64,000 nt of DNA from Sphingomonas sp. Leaf22 (GTDB lineage Bacteria; Pseudomonadota; Alphaproteobacteria; Sphingomonadales; Sphingomonadaceae). Both the position numbers and the translations under genes were made by a program. Numbering within the stretch: the stretch's first letter is position 1; each line of letters opens with the position of its first letter. Of the stretch, positions 8,818 through 17,117 are shown in pieces. The notes beneath the pieces are model-generated. The model was not told the DNA's origin. It was given only the letters and a program-made list of their open reading frames with translations, and did not search any database. The stretch covers positions 76,358-140,357 of the forward strand of contig NZ_LMKP01000001.1 of the NCBI RefSeq assembly GCF_001421715.1. The letters are read 5' to 3'.

Positions 8818-10329
8818 ATGGCTACTGTTCACAGCATCGGCGGGGGTACTCCCCCGCAACCACCGCGCGTGCCCCACAATGTCGACGCGGAGGCGGCCTT
8901 GCTCGGCGCGATGCTGATCGACAACGGCCTTGCCGACGACATGGTCGAACGGCTGGACACCGAACATTTCTACGATCCCGCCCATGCGCGCATCTTCGAA
9001 CGGGTCCGCGATGTGCGCCGCACCGGCATGATCGCCAGCCCGGTGACGCTGCGCCCGATGTTCGACAATGACGAATTGCTCGCGGCGCGCGGCGGCACCC
9101 AATATCTGGTCGAGATCACCGGCAGCAATGCCAGCCTGATCGGCGCGCGCCAGTTCGCGCAGCAGATCTACGACCTTGCCCAGTTGCGCGCGCTGATTAC
9201 GGTCGGGCGCACGCTGGTCGAAAACGCCACCGACACTTCGACCGAAGTCGACCCCAAAAAGCAGATCGAGGCGGCCGAGGAAGCGCTGTTCAAGGTCGCG
9301 GCCGAGGGGAATACGACCAATGCGGTAAAATCGTTCGCGCAGGCGACGACGATGGCGGTCCGCATGGCCGAACGCGCGATGAATTCGGGCGGCGGTCTGT
9401 CGGGCGTCACGACCGGGCTCGATTCGATCAACGGCCGGATCGGCGGCATGCACCACAGCGATCTCATCATCCTTGCCGGCCGCCCCGGCATGGGGAAGAC
9501 GTCGCTCGCCACCAACATCGCCTTCAACGCCGCCCAGCGGTACATGGACGATCAGCGCGCCGGCATGGAAAAGGGCAAGTCGGTCGGGGCCAAGGTCGCG
9601 TTCTTCTCGCTCGAAATGTCCGCCGACCAGCTGGCGACGCGTATCATGGCGGAGCAGGCGTCGATCAGTTCCGAAGCGCTGCGCATGGGCAAGATCCGCA
9701 AGGAGGATTTCACCCGCCTCGCCAACGCCGCCGCCGATCTCGAACAGCTGCCGCTCTATATCGACGATACCGCTGGCCTGACGATTTCAGGGCTGCACAC
9801 CCGCGTCCGCCGGTTGCAGCGCAAGCTGGACGGCGAACTGGGGCTGGTCGTGGTCGACTATCTCCAGCTGTTGCAGGGGTCGGGCAAGGGCAGCGACAAC
9901 CGCGTGCAGGAAATCTCGGAGATTTCGCGCGGGTTGAAGACGCTTGCCAAGGATATCGGCGTGCCGGTGATGGCATTGTCGCAGTTGTCGCGTGCCGTCG
10001 AACAGCGGGAAGACAAGCGGCCGCAATTGTCCGATCTTCGCGAATCCGGTTCGATCGAGCAGGACGCCGACATGGTCTGGTTCGTGTACCGCGAAGACTA
10101 TTATGTCGCGGCCAAGGAGCCGAAGCGTCCGCGCGACGGCGACGATGCGAAGGTGTTCGAGGACCATGCCAAATGGGCGATGGATATGGAACGGGTCTAT
10201 GGCCTCGCCGAGCTCATCATCGCCAAGCAGCGCCACGGTGCGACGGGCAAGGTCACGCTGAAGTTCGAGCCGCAGATCACCAAGTTCAGCGACTATGCCG
10301 GCAGCGGGTTCAGCGGTCTGGACGAATGA
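8818..10329 (+). CDS. dnaB: Replicative DNA helicase DnaB
   Basis: 503 residues. The N-terminal DnaB domain (about 20-125, starting PHNVDAEAALLGAML) is followed by the RecA-like C-terminal domain with Walker A GRPGMGKTS (221-229), Walker B LVVVDYLQL and the DLRESGSIEQDADMVWFVYR motif. As a hexamer it unwinds DNA at the fork. I see no intein or insertion. The ATG is preceded by GAGAAGGGG. The gene stands alone, facing a terminator at 10347. Confidence 0.98.
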   Translation: MATVHSIGGGTPPQPPRVPHNVDAEAALLGAMLIDNGLADDMVERLDTEHFYDPAHARIFERVRDVRRTGMIASPVTLRPMFDNDELLAARGGTQYLVEITGSNASLIGARQFAQQIYDLAQLRALITVGRTLVENATDTSTEVDPKKQIEAAEEALFKVAAEGNTTNAVKSFAQATTMAVRMAERAMNSGGGLSGVTTGLDSINGRIGGMHHSDLIILAGRPGMGKTSLATNIAFNAAQRYMDDQRAGMEKGKSVGAKVAFFSLEMSADQLATRIMAEQASISSEALRMGKIRKEDFTRLANAAADLEQLPLYIDDTAGLTISGLHTRVRRLQRKLDGELGLVVVDYLQLLQGSGKGSDNRVQEISEISRGLKTLAKDIGVPVMALSQLSRAVEQREDKRPQLSDLRESGSIEQDADMVWFVYREDYYVAAKEPKRPRDGDDAKVFEDHAKWAMDMERVYGLAELIIAKQRHGATGKVTLKFEPQITKFSDYAGSGFSGLDE

Positions 10330-10346
10330 CCGGTCGGTCCTGACGC

Positions 10347-10381
10347 AAAAAAAAGGGGGAGGTGCCGGTGGCACCTCCCCC
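10347..10381 (-). terminator. Intrinsic terminator of the TonB receptor gene
   Basis: A perfect 12-base-pair stem (10355-10366 with 10370-10381) and a 3-base loop, followed on the minus strand by eight T residues (10354-10347). This is a classic terminator for the minus-strand receptor gene ending at 10403. The stem may also stop dnaB transcription from the other side. Confidence 0.9.
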
Positions 10382-10402
10382 GATGTGTTTGTGCTGTCGA
10401 CG

Positions 10403-13400
10403 TCAGATACGGAACAGCGCGCCCACTACGATACGGCGATCGTTCAGGAAGCTGAACCGGTCATACTTCTGACCATCGGTGTCGATGATGCCATATGCCT
10501 TGCTCTTGGTGTCAAGGATATTGGCGATCGATCCGCGGATCTGAAGGTTGCCGATGTTGAACTTCAGCGACGCGTCGAGGAAGCCTGCATCTTCCGCGAA
10601 GATCGGGTTGCCCGTTACATAGTCGCGATAGGTCAGCAGGTACGACGAGCGCCAGTTATAGGCGAGACGCGCCTCGACCACCTTGTCCTGATAGATCGCG
10701 ACCGCGTTGGCGATGTGCTTGGACTGGCCGAGCAGGTCGCTGACGCCCCAGCGGAACACCTGCGTCACATCGTCCGGCACCCCGTCGCCATTGGCGTCGG
10801 CACCGTTGCCTGGCGGTGTCGTGGTCGCATCGATGAAGGTGTAGTTCGCCTGGACGCCGAGATGCTTCAACGGCCCCGGCAGGAAGTCGAAAAACTGCTG
10901 ATACCCGACCTCGACGCCCTTCACCTTGGCTTTCGCCTGATTGACCGCGCCGTTGTAGACGATGTTCAGGGTCTTGCCGTCGAGCGTCGTCGTTCCCAGT
11001 GACAGGTCGCCGTTGGTGATGATGTTCGACAGGCTCTTGTAGAAGCCCGCGACCGACAGATAGCCGCCCTTGAAATACCATTCGTACGAGAGGTCGAAGC
11101 TGTCGGCGGTCGTCGGCTTCAGGAACGGGTTGCCGCGGCTGACGCGGATTTCGCTGGCCGAGACGTCCTGCGCACCGCGATCCACGCCGAATAGCGGGTC
11201 GTTCCGATCGGTGATCTGGTCGTACCGGGTGGTGGTGGTGGTGACCACATATTCCTGCGACGCGCGCAGATCCTGCACGTTCGGTCGGCTCAGCCCCTTG
11301 CTGTAGCCGAAGCGGAACAGCATCTCGCGGTTCAGGTTGAACTTCATGTTGAACGACGGCAGCCACCGTTCGTCAACAAGGTTGAGCGTAGTCGGGATCG
11401 CGGCCTGTTCTGCATAGGCGACCGCCTGCGGTGCGAAGTCGCGAATGTCGTCGCGGCTTTCGGCGTCGTCGGTACGCAGCCGCTTACCGGTGTCCGGGTC
11501 GAACGTGTATTGGCAATTCTGCTGCCCCGGACCGCCGGTAAGGCTGCAGGACGGCAGATCGGGATTGAACGGCCGAAATGCCTGGAAGCCCGACGATTGC
11601 AGCTCGGTACGGACGTACCGCACGCCGATATTGCCGTCGATCGACATGTCGCCGTCGAAATCATGTTTGAAGTCGACGCGGACATAGGCGTTCTTCGTCC
11701 GCTCCGTGATGTCGGACGTATCCTCGGGACGATAGATGCCCTGGCCGAAGCGCGTACCGTTGTCGGTGCCGCGTGGGACCCAGCTACCCAGTGTCGCCAG
11801 CTGCGGTTCGCTGGCGATATATTTGCGAAACGCGGAATAGTCGTTGAGGATATTCTGGTTCACGAAGACGAAGTCGGTGTTGCTGCCCTGAATGACGCCG
11901 TCGCCACGGAAGAAGTCCTTAAAGCTGACCGCTTCGAAGCCCTTGTTCGGGTTCTGGAACGTGCCGGCGATGCCATAGCCACCGGCCCATGCCGGCGCGA
12001 TCGCACCCCAGTTTAGCGCCATTTCCGAATTGACCTGGCTGCGCTCAGCGAAACGGGCACCGAACTTCACGCTGTCGAACCAGCCGGCAAGGCCGTCCGC
12101 GCCCGACACGTCGTAGCTCAGGTCGCCGCGCAGCGAGTACAGGTCGCCTTCGCCGTTCTGGAACTGATCGGCGGCGAACTGGAAATTGGCACCGTTGAAG
12201 TCGCTCGAACTGGTCGGCGTCGGAATGAAGATGCCCGGCGTGGTGATGACACCGTCGGTGGTCACCGGATCACGGTCGCCGGTAAAGCGCGTATTGCCGG
12301 GATTGAAGCGGTGCGTCGGATCGATGAAGAATTCGACGCGCGGGTGGTCGAGGTCCGGCTTCACCGAATAGTTGAAGTAGCTGTTCATGCCACCCCAAAT
12401 CTGCCGCTGCCTGGCATCGGCCTTCGTATATTGACCGTCCACCGTCACGAACAGCCGCTCGCTCGCGGTCCATTTCAGGTTCAGGCTGAAATCTTCGGTG
12501 GTCGCTTCCTCCTGCTTGCCGACGCCGAGCATGCCGATGTCGCGACCGCGCGCACCCGTCCAGGAATCGTTGTTGCTGGTGACGAGACCCGATTCCATCA
12601 GGCCGCCCTGTACCGGATACAGGGTTTCGCAATCGCCGGGAGCGACCGGACGACCACCGGGGCCGCTGCACATCGGCAGCCCGCTGGAACCCCAGTTCTT
12701 GTTCAGCTGCATGTTCTGGACGCCGATCTGGACGCCGCCATTATGATCGGGGAACCATTCCAGCGTCCGCTCGGTGCTGTTGATCTTGGTTTCGACGCGA
12801 ATATACTTGAACGTCGCCTGCAGGCTGTCGTTGCGCCACTGCACCGCCCCGTAATAGCTGATGCGGTCGCGATCGAAGTCGGTGTTGCGCAACTGGAAGC
12901 CGGGGGTGATGCCGACGATGCGCGACGGATCGGCCCCGATGAATTCGTTGGTCCGGTTGTCGTCGTTGAAGTTGCCGGTTTCGGGGACGTTGCCGTTGGC
13001 GTCGAGGACGCGCGGGATCGGCGGGCTTTGCTGCCAGCCGTTGATCCGTGAATCGAGCCGGGAGCGCGAATAGGAACCGAGGATGCCGATCTCGCCGATG
13101 CCGGTTTTCCAGCGCTTGCCCGCGGTGATGCTGCCCTGCGGCGACCATTTTTCGCGAAGATCGGAAAACGTGCCGTCGAACGCGACGACGAACAGGTCCT
13201 TCTTGCTGTCGAACGGTTCGAGCGTGCGCAGGTTGATCGTGCCGCCGATGCCGCCTTCGATCAGGTCGGCGCTCTGGTTCTTGTAGACGTCGACGCCGCC
13301 GACCAGTTCGGGCGGAATGCTGGAGAAGTCGAGCGAGCGACCGCCATTGGCGGAGAATGCGTCACGACCGTTGAATTCCGAACGCACGAAGCCGAGGCCG

Positions 13401-13804
13401 CGCACGAGGTTGCCGCGACCTTCGGGGGACGGAAAGTCGGGGCTGCCGCCGTTGGTCGGGAACCGCGAGATAGTCACGCCCGGAATACGACCGATCGCTT
13501 CGGCGACCGAAAGGTCGGGCAGCGTGGCGATGTCCGATGCGGTGATCGAATCGACGAAGGTCGACGAGCGACGCTTGATTTCCTTGGCCGATTCAAGCGC
13601 GGCGCGAATGCCGGTGACGACGATTTCCCCTTCGGGCGTCGCGTCCTGCGCGTTCGCCAGCGGCGTGGGCACTTTCTCGTTCGGCGGTGTGATCGCGGTC
13701 TGGGCAAAGGCCGCCGCCGGCGTGAGCGCGAGGGTCAGCGCCGAGGTGGCCATCAGCAACCGCCTGGCCGAACGCGACGGATACGCGAGTACCTGCATCT
13801 TCAT
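10403..13804 (-). CDS. Large TonB-dependent outer-membrane receptor
   Basis: 1133 residues. A signal peptide (about 1-32, LMATSALTLALTPAAAFAQ) is followed by a TonB-box-like EIVVTGIRAAL (about 58-68), a plug domain (about 75-200, with TLPDLSVAEAIGRIPGVTI) and a long beta-barrel to the end. There is no STN signalling domain. Receptors of this class take up glycans, siderophores or other large ligands using TonB energy. The start is ATG at 13804 with GGGAGGGG upstream; a TTG one codon earlier is less likely. It is divergent from the halogenase run, with about 320 bases of control region between. Its ligand is unknown; the neighbours suggest a glycoside. Confidence 0.95.
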   Translation of the reverse strand: MKMQVLAYPSRSARRLLMATSALTLALTPAAAFAQTAITPPNEKVPTPLANAQDATPEGEIVVTGIRAALESAKEIKRRSSTFVDSITASDIATLPDLSVAEAIGRIPGVTISRFPTNGGSPDFPSPEGRGNLVRGLGFVRSEFNGRDAFSANGGRSLDFSSIPPELVGGVDVYKNQSADLIEGGIGGTINLRTLEPFDSKKDLFVVAFDGTFSDLREKWSPQGSITAGKRWKTGIGEIGILGSYSRSRLDSRINGWQQSPPIPRVLDANGNVPETGNFNDDNRTNEFIGADPSRIVGITPGFQLRNTDFDRDRISYYGAVQWRNDSLQATFKYIRVETKINSTERTLEWFPDHNGGVQIGVQNMQLNKNWGSSGLPMCSGPGGRPVAPGDCETLYPVQGGLMESGLVTSNNDSWTGARGRDIGMLGVGKQEEATTEDFSLNLKWTASERLFVTVDGQYTKADARQRQIWGGMNSYFNYSVKPDLDHPRVEFFIDPTHRFNPGNTRFTGDRDPVTTDGVITTPGIFIPTPTSSSDFNGANFQFAADQFQNGEGDLYSLRGDLSYDVSGADGLAGWFDSVKFGARFAERSQVNSEMALNWGAIAPAWAGGYGIAGTFQNPNKGFEAVSFKDFFRGDGVIQGSNTDFVFVNQNILNDYSAFRKYIASEPQLATLGSWVPRGTDNGTRFGQGIYRPEDTSDITERTKNAYVRVDFKHDFDGDMSIDGNIGVRYVRTELQSSGFQAFRPFNPDLPSCSLTGGPGQQNCQYTFDPDTGKRLRTDDAESRDDIRDFAPQAVAYAEQAAIPTTLNLVDERWLPSFNMKFNLNREMLFRFGYSKGLSRPNVQDLRASQEYVVTTTTTRYDQITDRNDPLFGVDRGAQDVSASEIRVSRGNPFLKPTTADSFDLSYEWYFKGGYLSVAGFYKSLSNIITNGDLSLGTTTLDGKTLNIVYNGAVNQAKAKVKGVEVGYQQFFDFLPGPLKHLGVQANYTFIDATTTPPGNGADANGDGVPDDVTQVFRWGVSDLLGQSKHIANAVAIYQDKVVEARLAYNWRSSYLLTYRDYVTGNPIFAEDAGFLDASLKFNIGNLQIRGSIANILDTKSKAYGIIDTDGQKYDRFSFLNDRRIVVGALFRI

Positions 13805-13879
13805 CAATCAATCCCCTCCCTGTAGCGGCGTCTTGGCGCGCCGCCCGGTGTCCCCTGTGCCCGATCCTTGCTGCTCGTT

Positions 13880-13899
13880 TTTCGTTTATCGATACGAAA
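13880..13899. promoter_or_regulatory. Interrupted inverted repeat, candidate operator
   Basis: TTTCGT and ACGAAA, perfect 6-base arms separated by 8 bases. It lies about 80 bases upstream of the TonB receptor start. The right arm overlaps the element shared with 21275-21298. The layout suits a dimeric repressor or activator, but no regulator gene lies nearby to assign it to. Confidence 0.35.
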
Positions 13900-13917
13900 C
13901 GGCAGACAATGGTGCGG
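13894..13917 (+). promoter_or_regulatory. Element shared with the sugar-operon leader (copy 1)
   Basis: This 24-base element matches 21275-21298 at 19 positions, including the run GCAGACAAT and the flanks ACGAA and TGCGG at identical spacing. A partial third match (GGCGGACAATTG) is on the minus strand at about 14000-13989. It is a candidate operator or promoter element that would co-regulate uptake and catabolism. Confidence 0.4.
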
Positions 13918-13988
13918 CAACGGTTGGAGGCATAACGGATCTGATTTACCCCGGCAAGATAGCGGTAACATATTTAGACGACGTCGTT

Positions 13989-13998
13989 GACAATTGTC
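13989..13998. promoter_or_regulatory. Perfect palindrome GACAATTGTC
   Basis: A 10-base perfect palindrome that contains the GACAAT core also present in the shared elements at 13894 and 21275. It overlaps the only TTGACA in the region, so a protein bound here could block or guide RNA polymerase on the halogenase side. Confidence 0.3.
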
Positions 13999-14127
13999 CG
14001 CCGGCGACGCTTTGTCTATTAAGCAAAATAACATTACGTATTGAATGTATGCTGCATCGCAGTGAGGTTCAGCTGTAATTGCAGCAACTCTTGTGCGGCG
14101 CGTCGTGACTGTTGAGAGGACGGCACA

Positions 14128-14166
14128 ATGGCGGATTTGACGATGGCCGGGTCGGGCAAGAGGTGA
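14128..14166 (+). CDS. Putative 12-residue leader peptide coupled to the halogenase
   Basis: A short frame encoding MADLTMAGSGKR. Its ATG has a better ribosome site (GAGAGGA, seven bases upstream) than the halogenase start itself. Its TGA stop overlaps the halogenase GTG start (GTGA), so ribosomes finishing the peptide could restart on the enzyme. It may be only a coupling device. Alternatively the halogenase could start at TTG 14112 in its own frame, which would make this frame spurious. Confidence 0.4.
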   Translation: MADLTMAGSGKR

Positions 14167-15683
14167 CCGGACCGGACGACATCGAACGCATCTGTATCGT
14201 CGGTGGCGGCACCGCCGGATGGATGACCGCCGCTGCGCTTGCGAACAGGCTGCAGGGTCTGGGCGTGCGGGTGCAGTTGATCGAATCGGACGAGATCGGA
14301 ACGGTCGGGGTGGGCGAGGCGACGCTGCCGCACATCCGGGCGTTCAACACGACGCTCGGTATCGCCGAATCGGACCTGATGCGGGCGACCGAAGCGACCT
14401 ACAAGCTGGGCATCGAGTTTTGCGACTGGGGCCGAATCGGCGACCGCTACATCCATCCGTTCGGCAATTACGGACCGACCGACGACGGCATCCCGTTTTA
14501 CCACCAATGGCTGCGACTGCGCGAGCTGGGCGATGCGACCCGGCTGGACGAATATTCGTTCCCGGTGATCGCCGCCGAACACAACCGCTTCCGCCATCCG
14601 GGCAGCGACGTGCGGCAGGTCGAATCGAGCTTCGGCTATGCCTATCAGTTCGACGCCTCGCTCTATGCCCGCTTCCTGCGCCGCTATGCCGAGACACGCG
14701 GCGTCGAGCGGATCGAGGGCAAGGTGGTCGACTTCGCGCTGTATGGTGAGAATGGTCACGTCCGCAACGTGACGCTGGCCGACGGGCGGGTGCTGGACGC
14801 CGATCTGTTCGTCGACTGCTCGGGGTTTCGTGGGCTTCTGATCGAAGGGGCGCTTCAGTCGGGCTATGACGACTGGAGCAACTGGCTGCCGTGCAACCGG
14901 GCGGTTGCGGTACCGACCTACAGTCGCGGACCGCTCGGCCCCTATACCCGCGCGACGGCACGGACGGCGGGGTGGCAGTGGCGGATTCCGTTGCAGCACC
15001 GGGTCGGCAACGGTCATGTCTATTGCAGCAGCTTCATCTCCGACGACGATGCGCAGGATCAGCTGATCGCCAATCTCGACGCCCCGATGCAGGCCGAACC
15101 GCGACGGCTGCGCTTCACGACGGGGCGGCGGCGCGATTTCTGGAAGCGCAATGTCGTGGCGATCGGGCTGGCCAGCGGGTTTCTCGAACCGCTCGAATCG
15201 ACGTCGATCCATCTGATCCAGGACGGCATTACCGAATTGCTGGCGCTGTTCCCGACACGCGCCTTCGACGCGGGCGATATCGCCGAATATAACCGGCGGA
15301 TGGCGCTGCATTTCGAACGGGTGCGCGACTTCCTGTTGCTCCACTATGTCGCGACCGAGCGCGAGGACAGCGAGATGTGGCGGCATTTCCGTGCGCTGAC
15401 CTTGCCCGACAGTTTGCAGGCGAAGATCGATGCGTGGCTGACGCGCGGCTATGTCGTACCCTATCAGTTCGGATTGTTCCTGCCGCCCAGTTGGGTGGCG
15501 GTCATGCTGGGGCAGAGGCTGATGCCGAAGGGATATGATCCGCGCGTGCTGGCGCAGGACGATGCGACGATCGCCGCTCGGGCGGCGGCGCTACGGCGTG
15601 CGGTGGCGCAGGCGGTGCAGGCGACGCCTGACCATGCCGACTATATCCGCCGATCGCCGGCCGCGGCCGGTCTGGCGGCCTGA
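14163..15683 (+). CDS. Tryptophan-halogenase-family flavoprotein, copy 1
   Basis: 506 residues from GTG 14163. The family is FAD-dependent and uses reduced flavin, oxygen and halide to halogenate an aromatic substrate. Visible features: the FAD-binding GGGTAG (14-19), GVGEATLP (49-56), the catalytic Lys81 in ATYKLGIEF, the halogenase signature WQWRIP (271-276) and Glu345-Ser346 in EPLESTSIH. Positions match PrnA-type enzymes (Lys79, Glu346). So it looks catalytically complete, but the substrate is unknown and need not be tryptophan. A flavin reductase partner is not encoded here. First of four paralogues; the next gene begins six bases after its stop. Confidence 0.9.
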   Translation: MTGPDDIERICIVGGGTAGWMTAAALANRLQGLGVRVQLIESDEIGTVGVGEATLPHIRAFNTTLGIAESDLMRATEATYKLGIEFCDWGRIGDRYIHPFGNYGPTDDGIPFYHQWLRLRELGDATRLDEYSFPVIAAEHNRFRHPGSDVRQVESSFGYAYQFDASLYARFLRRYAETRGVERIEGKVVDFALYGENGHVRNVTLADGRVLDADLFVDCSGFRGLLIEGALQSGYDDWSNWLPCNRAVAVPTYSRGPLGPYTRATARTAGWQWRIPLQHRVGNGHVYCSSFISDDDAQDQLIANLDAPMQAEPRRLRFTTGRRRDFWKRNVVAIGLASGFLEPLESTSIHLIQDGITELLALFPTRAFDAGDIAEYNRRMALHFERVRDFLLLHYVATEREDSEMWRHFRALTLPDSLQAKIDAWLTRGYVVPYQFGLFLPPSWVAVMLGQRLMPKGYDPRVLAQDDATIAARAAALRRAVAQAVQATPDHADYIRRSPAAAGLAA

Positions 15684-15689
15684 CCGACG

Positions 15690-17117
15690 ATGCAGGGGGT
15701 CGAAACATCCGCAGTGGTCGGACGCATATTGGTGTGCGGCAGCGGACTGGCCGCCGAGATGACCGTGGCGACGCTGGCGGCGCAGCTGCCGCCGCATGTC
15801 GCGATCATGCGCGTGGATGCGGGTGACCAGCGGGCAAGCGACCTGTTCTATGGCAGCGTGACCGCGCCGTCGGCCTATGCCTTCAACCTGTCGGCCGGGG
15901 TCGATGAGCGGCGACTGATCCTGACCAGCGATACGAGCTTCTCCTGGGGAACGCGCTATGCCGATTGGGGCGGGCGCGGCTGGATGCAGGGATTTGCGCT
16001 GCCGTTCCCGGTGATCGACGGGGTGCAACTGCATCAGTATCTGGCGTTGGTCGGGGGGGATGCGATCACGCCCTATATCGCCGGGGTACAGGCGGCGCGG
16101 CGCGGCGTGTTCGTCCATCCGCCGCGCGAGGGCGACGGCCAGCACCCGCTGGGCCGCGCCGAATATGGCTATCAATTCGACCCGGTCGATTATGCCGCGT
16201 TGTTCGCGGCGGCGGTGCCGGCGGGGCGGGTCGAGCGGGTCGGCGGTTCGGTCGTCGGTGTAGAGGTTGCGGACGGTGCGATCGCGGGCGTGCGGCTGGA
16301 CGATGGCTCGCTGTTGACCGCCGACCTGTATGTCGATTGCAGCGGTCCCGCTGCGCTGTTGCTGGCGGCACTAGCACCCGACTGGCGGGGGACGCGACGG
16401 ATCGCGCTCGCGGTCGAGGACGATGCGGGGGGCGACGAAACGCCACTGCGGACGGTGCGGGTGACGCCCGATGGCTGGCAGAGCGAGACCCCGTTGAAAG
16501 GGCGCGTCCGCCGGATGCGGGTGTCGGCGGCGGGTCCAGCCGAGGTCGTGCTTGGCCGCCGGTCGCACGGCTGGGTCGGCAATTGCGTCGGCATCGGACA
16601 GGCGGCGGCGGTAGTCGAGCCTCTGACGCCGGCACCGATGATGCTGCTGGAACAGGATATTCAACGGCTGCTGACGCTGATCCCCGCGCGGCGCGACATG
16701 GTGGTCGAGGCGCGCGAATATGATCGCCGGTTCGCCGACGATCATGACCATGCTGACCTGTTCCAGCGCGCGTTCTTTACGGCGGACGGACTGCCGGACG
16801 GCCCCTATTGGCAGGCGGCGACGGCGGAGTGTGTGCCGGAGAAGCTGGCGCGCAAGCTGGCCATGTTCGCCGATCGCGGGGTGCTGGTCGCCTATGACCT
16901 CGAACCCTTTCACCCGGAGGACTGGACGATCCTGCATCTGGGGCTGGGATCGCGGCCCCGTCGGCACGACCGGCTGGCCGATCGCGCCGACCCGGGCCGG
17001 GTGCGGCAGTATCTGTCGACCATGGAACGCGACATCGAACAGGCGGTGGCGAAGCTGCCGCCCGCGCGCCTCTATCGCGCGCAACTCGAACAATATCTGA
17101 AGCGGGGAATGGTATGA
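15690..17117 (+). CDS. Divergent halogenase-family paralogue lacking catalytic residues, copy 2
   Basis: 475 residues, clearly related to its neighbours along its length (DWGGRGW, EYGYQFDPVDYAALF, DLYVDCSGPAALLL), but diverged. The FAD loop is CGSGLAAEM instead of GGGTAGWM. The place of the catalytic Lys reads TSFSWGTRYADWG (Ser). The WxWxIP signature reads WQSETP. The EPLEST site reads EPLTPAP, so the catalytic Glu and its Ser are gone. Halogenation by the known mechanism is therefore unlikely; it may be a partner subunit, a plain flavoprotein or an enzyme of changed chemistry. It overlaps the next gene by ATGA, so the operon keeps it translated. Confidence 0.82.
   Translation: MQGVETSAVVGRILVCGSGLAAEMTVATLAAQLPPHVAIMRVDAGDQRASDLFYGSVTAPSAYAFNLSAGVDERRLILTSDTSFSWGTRYADWGGRGWMQGFALPFPVIDGVQLHQYLALVGGDAITPYIAGVQAARRGVFVHPPREGDGQHPLGRAEYGYQFDPVDYAALFAAAVPAGRVERVGGSVVGVEVADGAIAGVRLDDGSLLTADLYVDCSGPAALLLAALAPDWRGTRRIALAVEDDAGGDETPLRTVRVTPDGWQSETPLKGRVRRMRVSAAGPAEVVLGRRSHGWVGNCVGIGQAAAVVEPLTPAPMMLLEQDIQRLLTLIPARRDMVVEAREYDRRFADDHDHADLFQRAFFTADGLPDGPYWQAATAECVPEKLARKLAMFADRGVLVAYDLEPFHPEDWTILHLGLGSRPRRHDRLADRADPGRVRQYLSTMERDIEQAVAKLPPARLYRAQLEQYLKRGMV

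Larger units (their letters stand above)
13805..14127. other. Divergent control region between TonB receptor and halogenase genes
   Basis: 323 bases without a credible gene, locally AT-rich from about 13960 to 14060. It contains an interrupted inverted repeat (13880-13899), an element shared with the sugar operon (13894-13917), a perfect 10-base palindrome (13989-13998) and a TTGACA at 13987-13992 that could be a -35 box for the plus strand, although no good -10 follows at 17 bases. It must hold promoters for both directions. Confidence 0.6.

Noticed and set aside
14112..14162. N-terminal extension of the first halogenase from TTG 14112
   Set aside because: The extra 17 residues have no likeness to the sister proteins, whose GGGxAG motif begins 12-13 residues from the start; GTG 14163 gives the same spacing.
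14034..15386. Minus-strand frame of about 450 codons across the first halogenase
   Set aside because: Low-complexity high-GC shadow; the plus strand holds all halogenase motifs.
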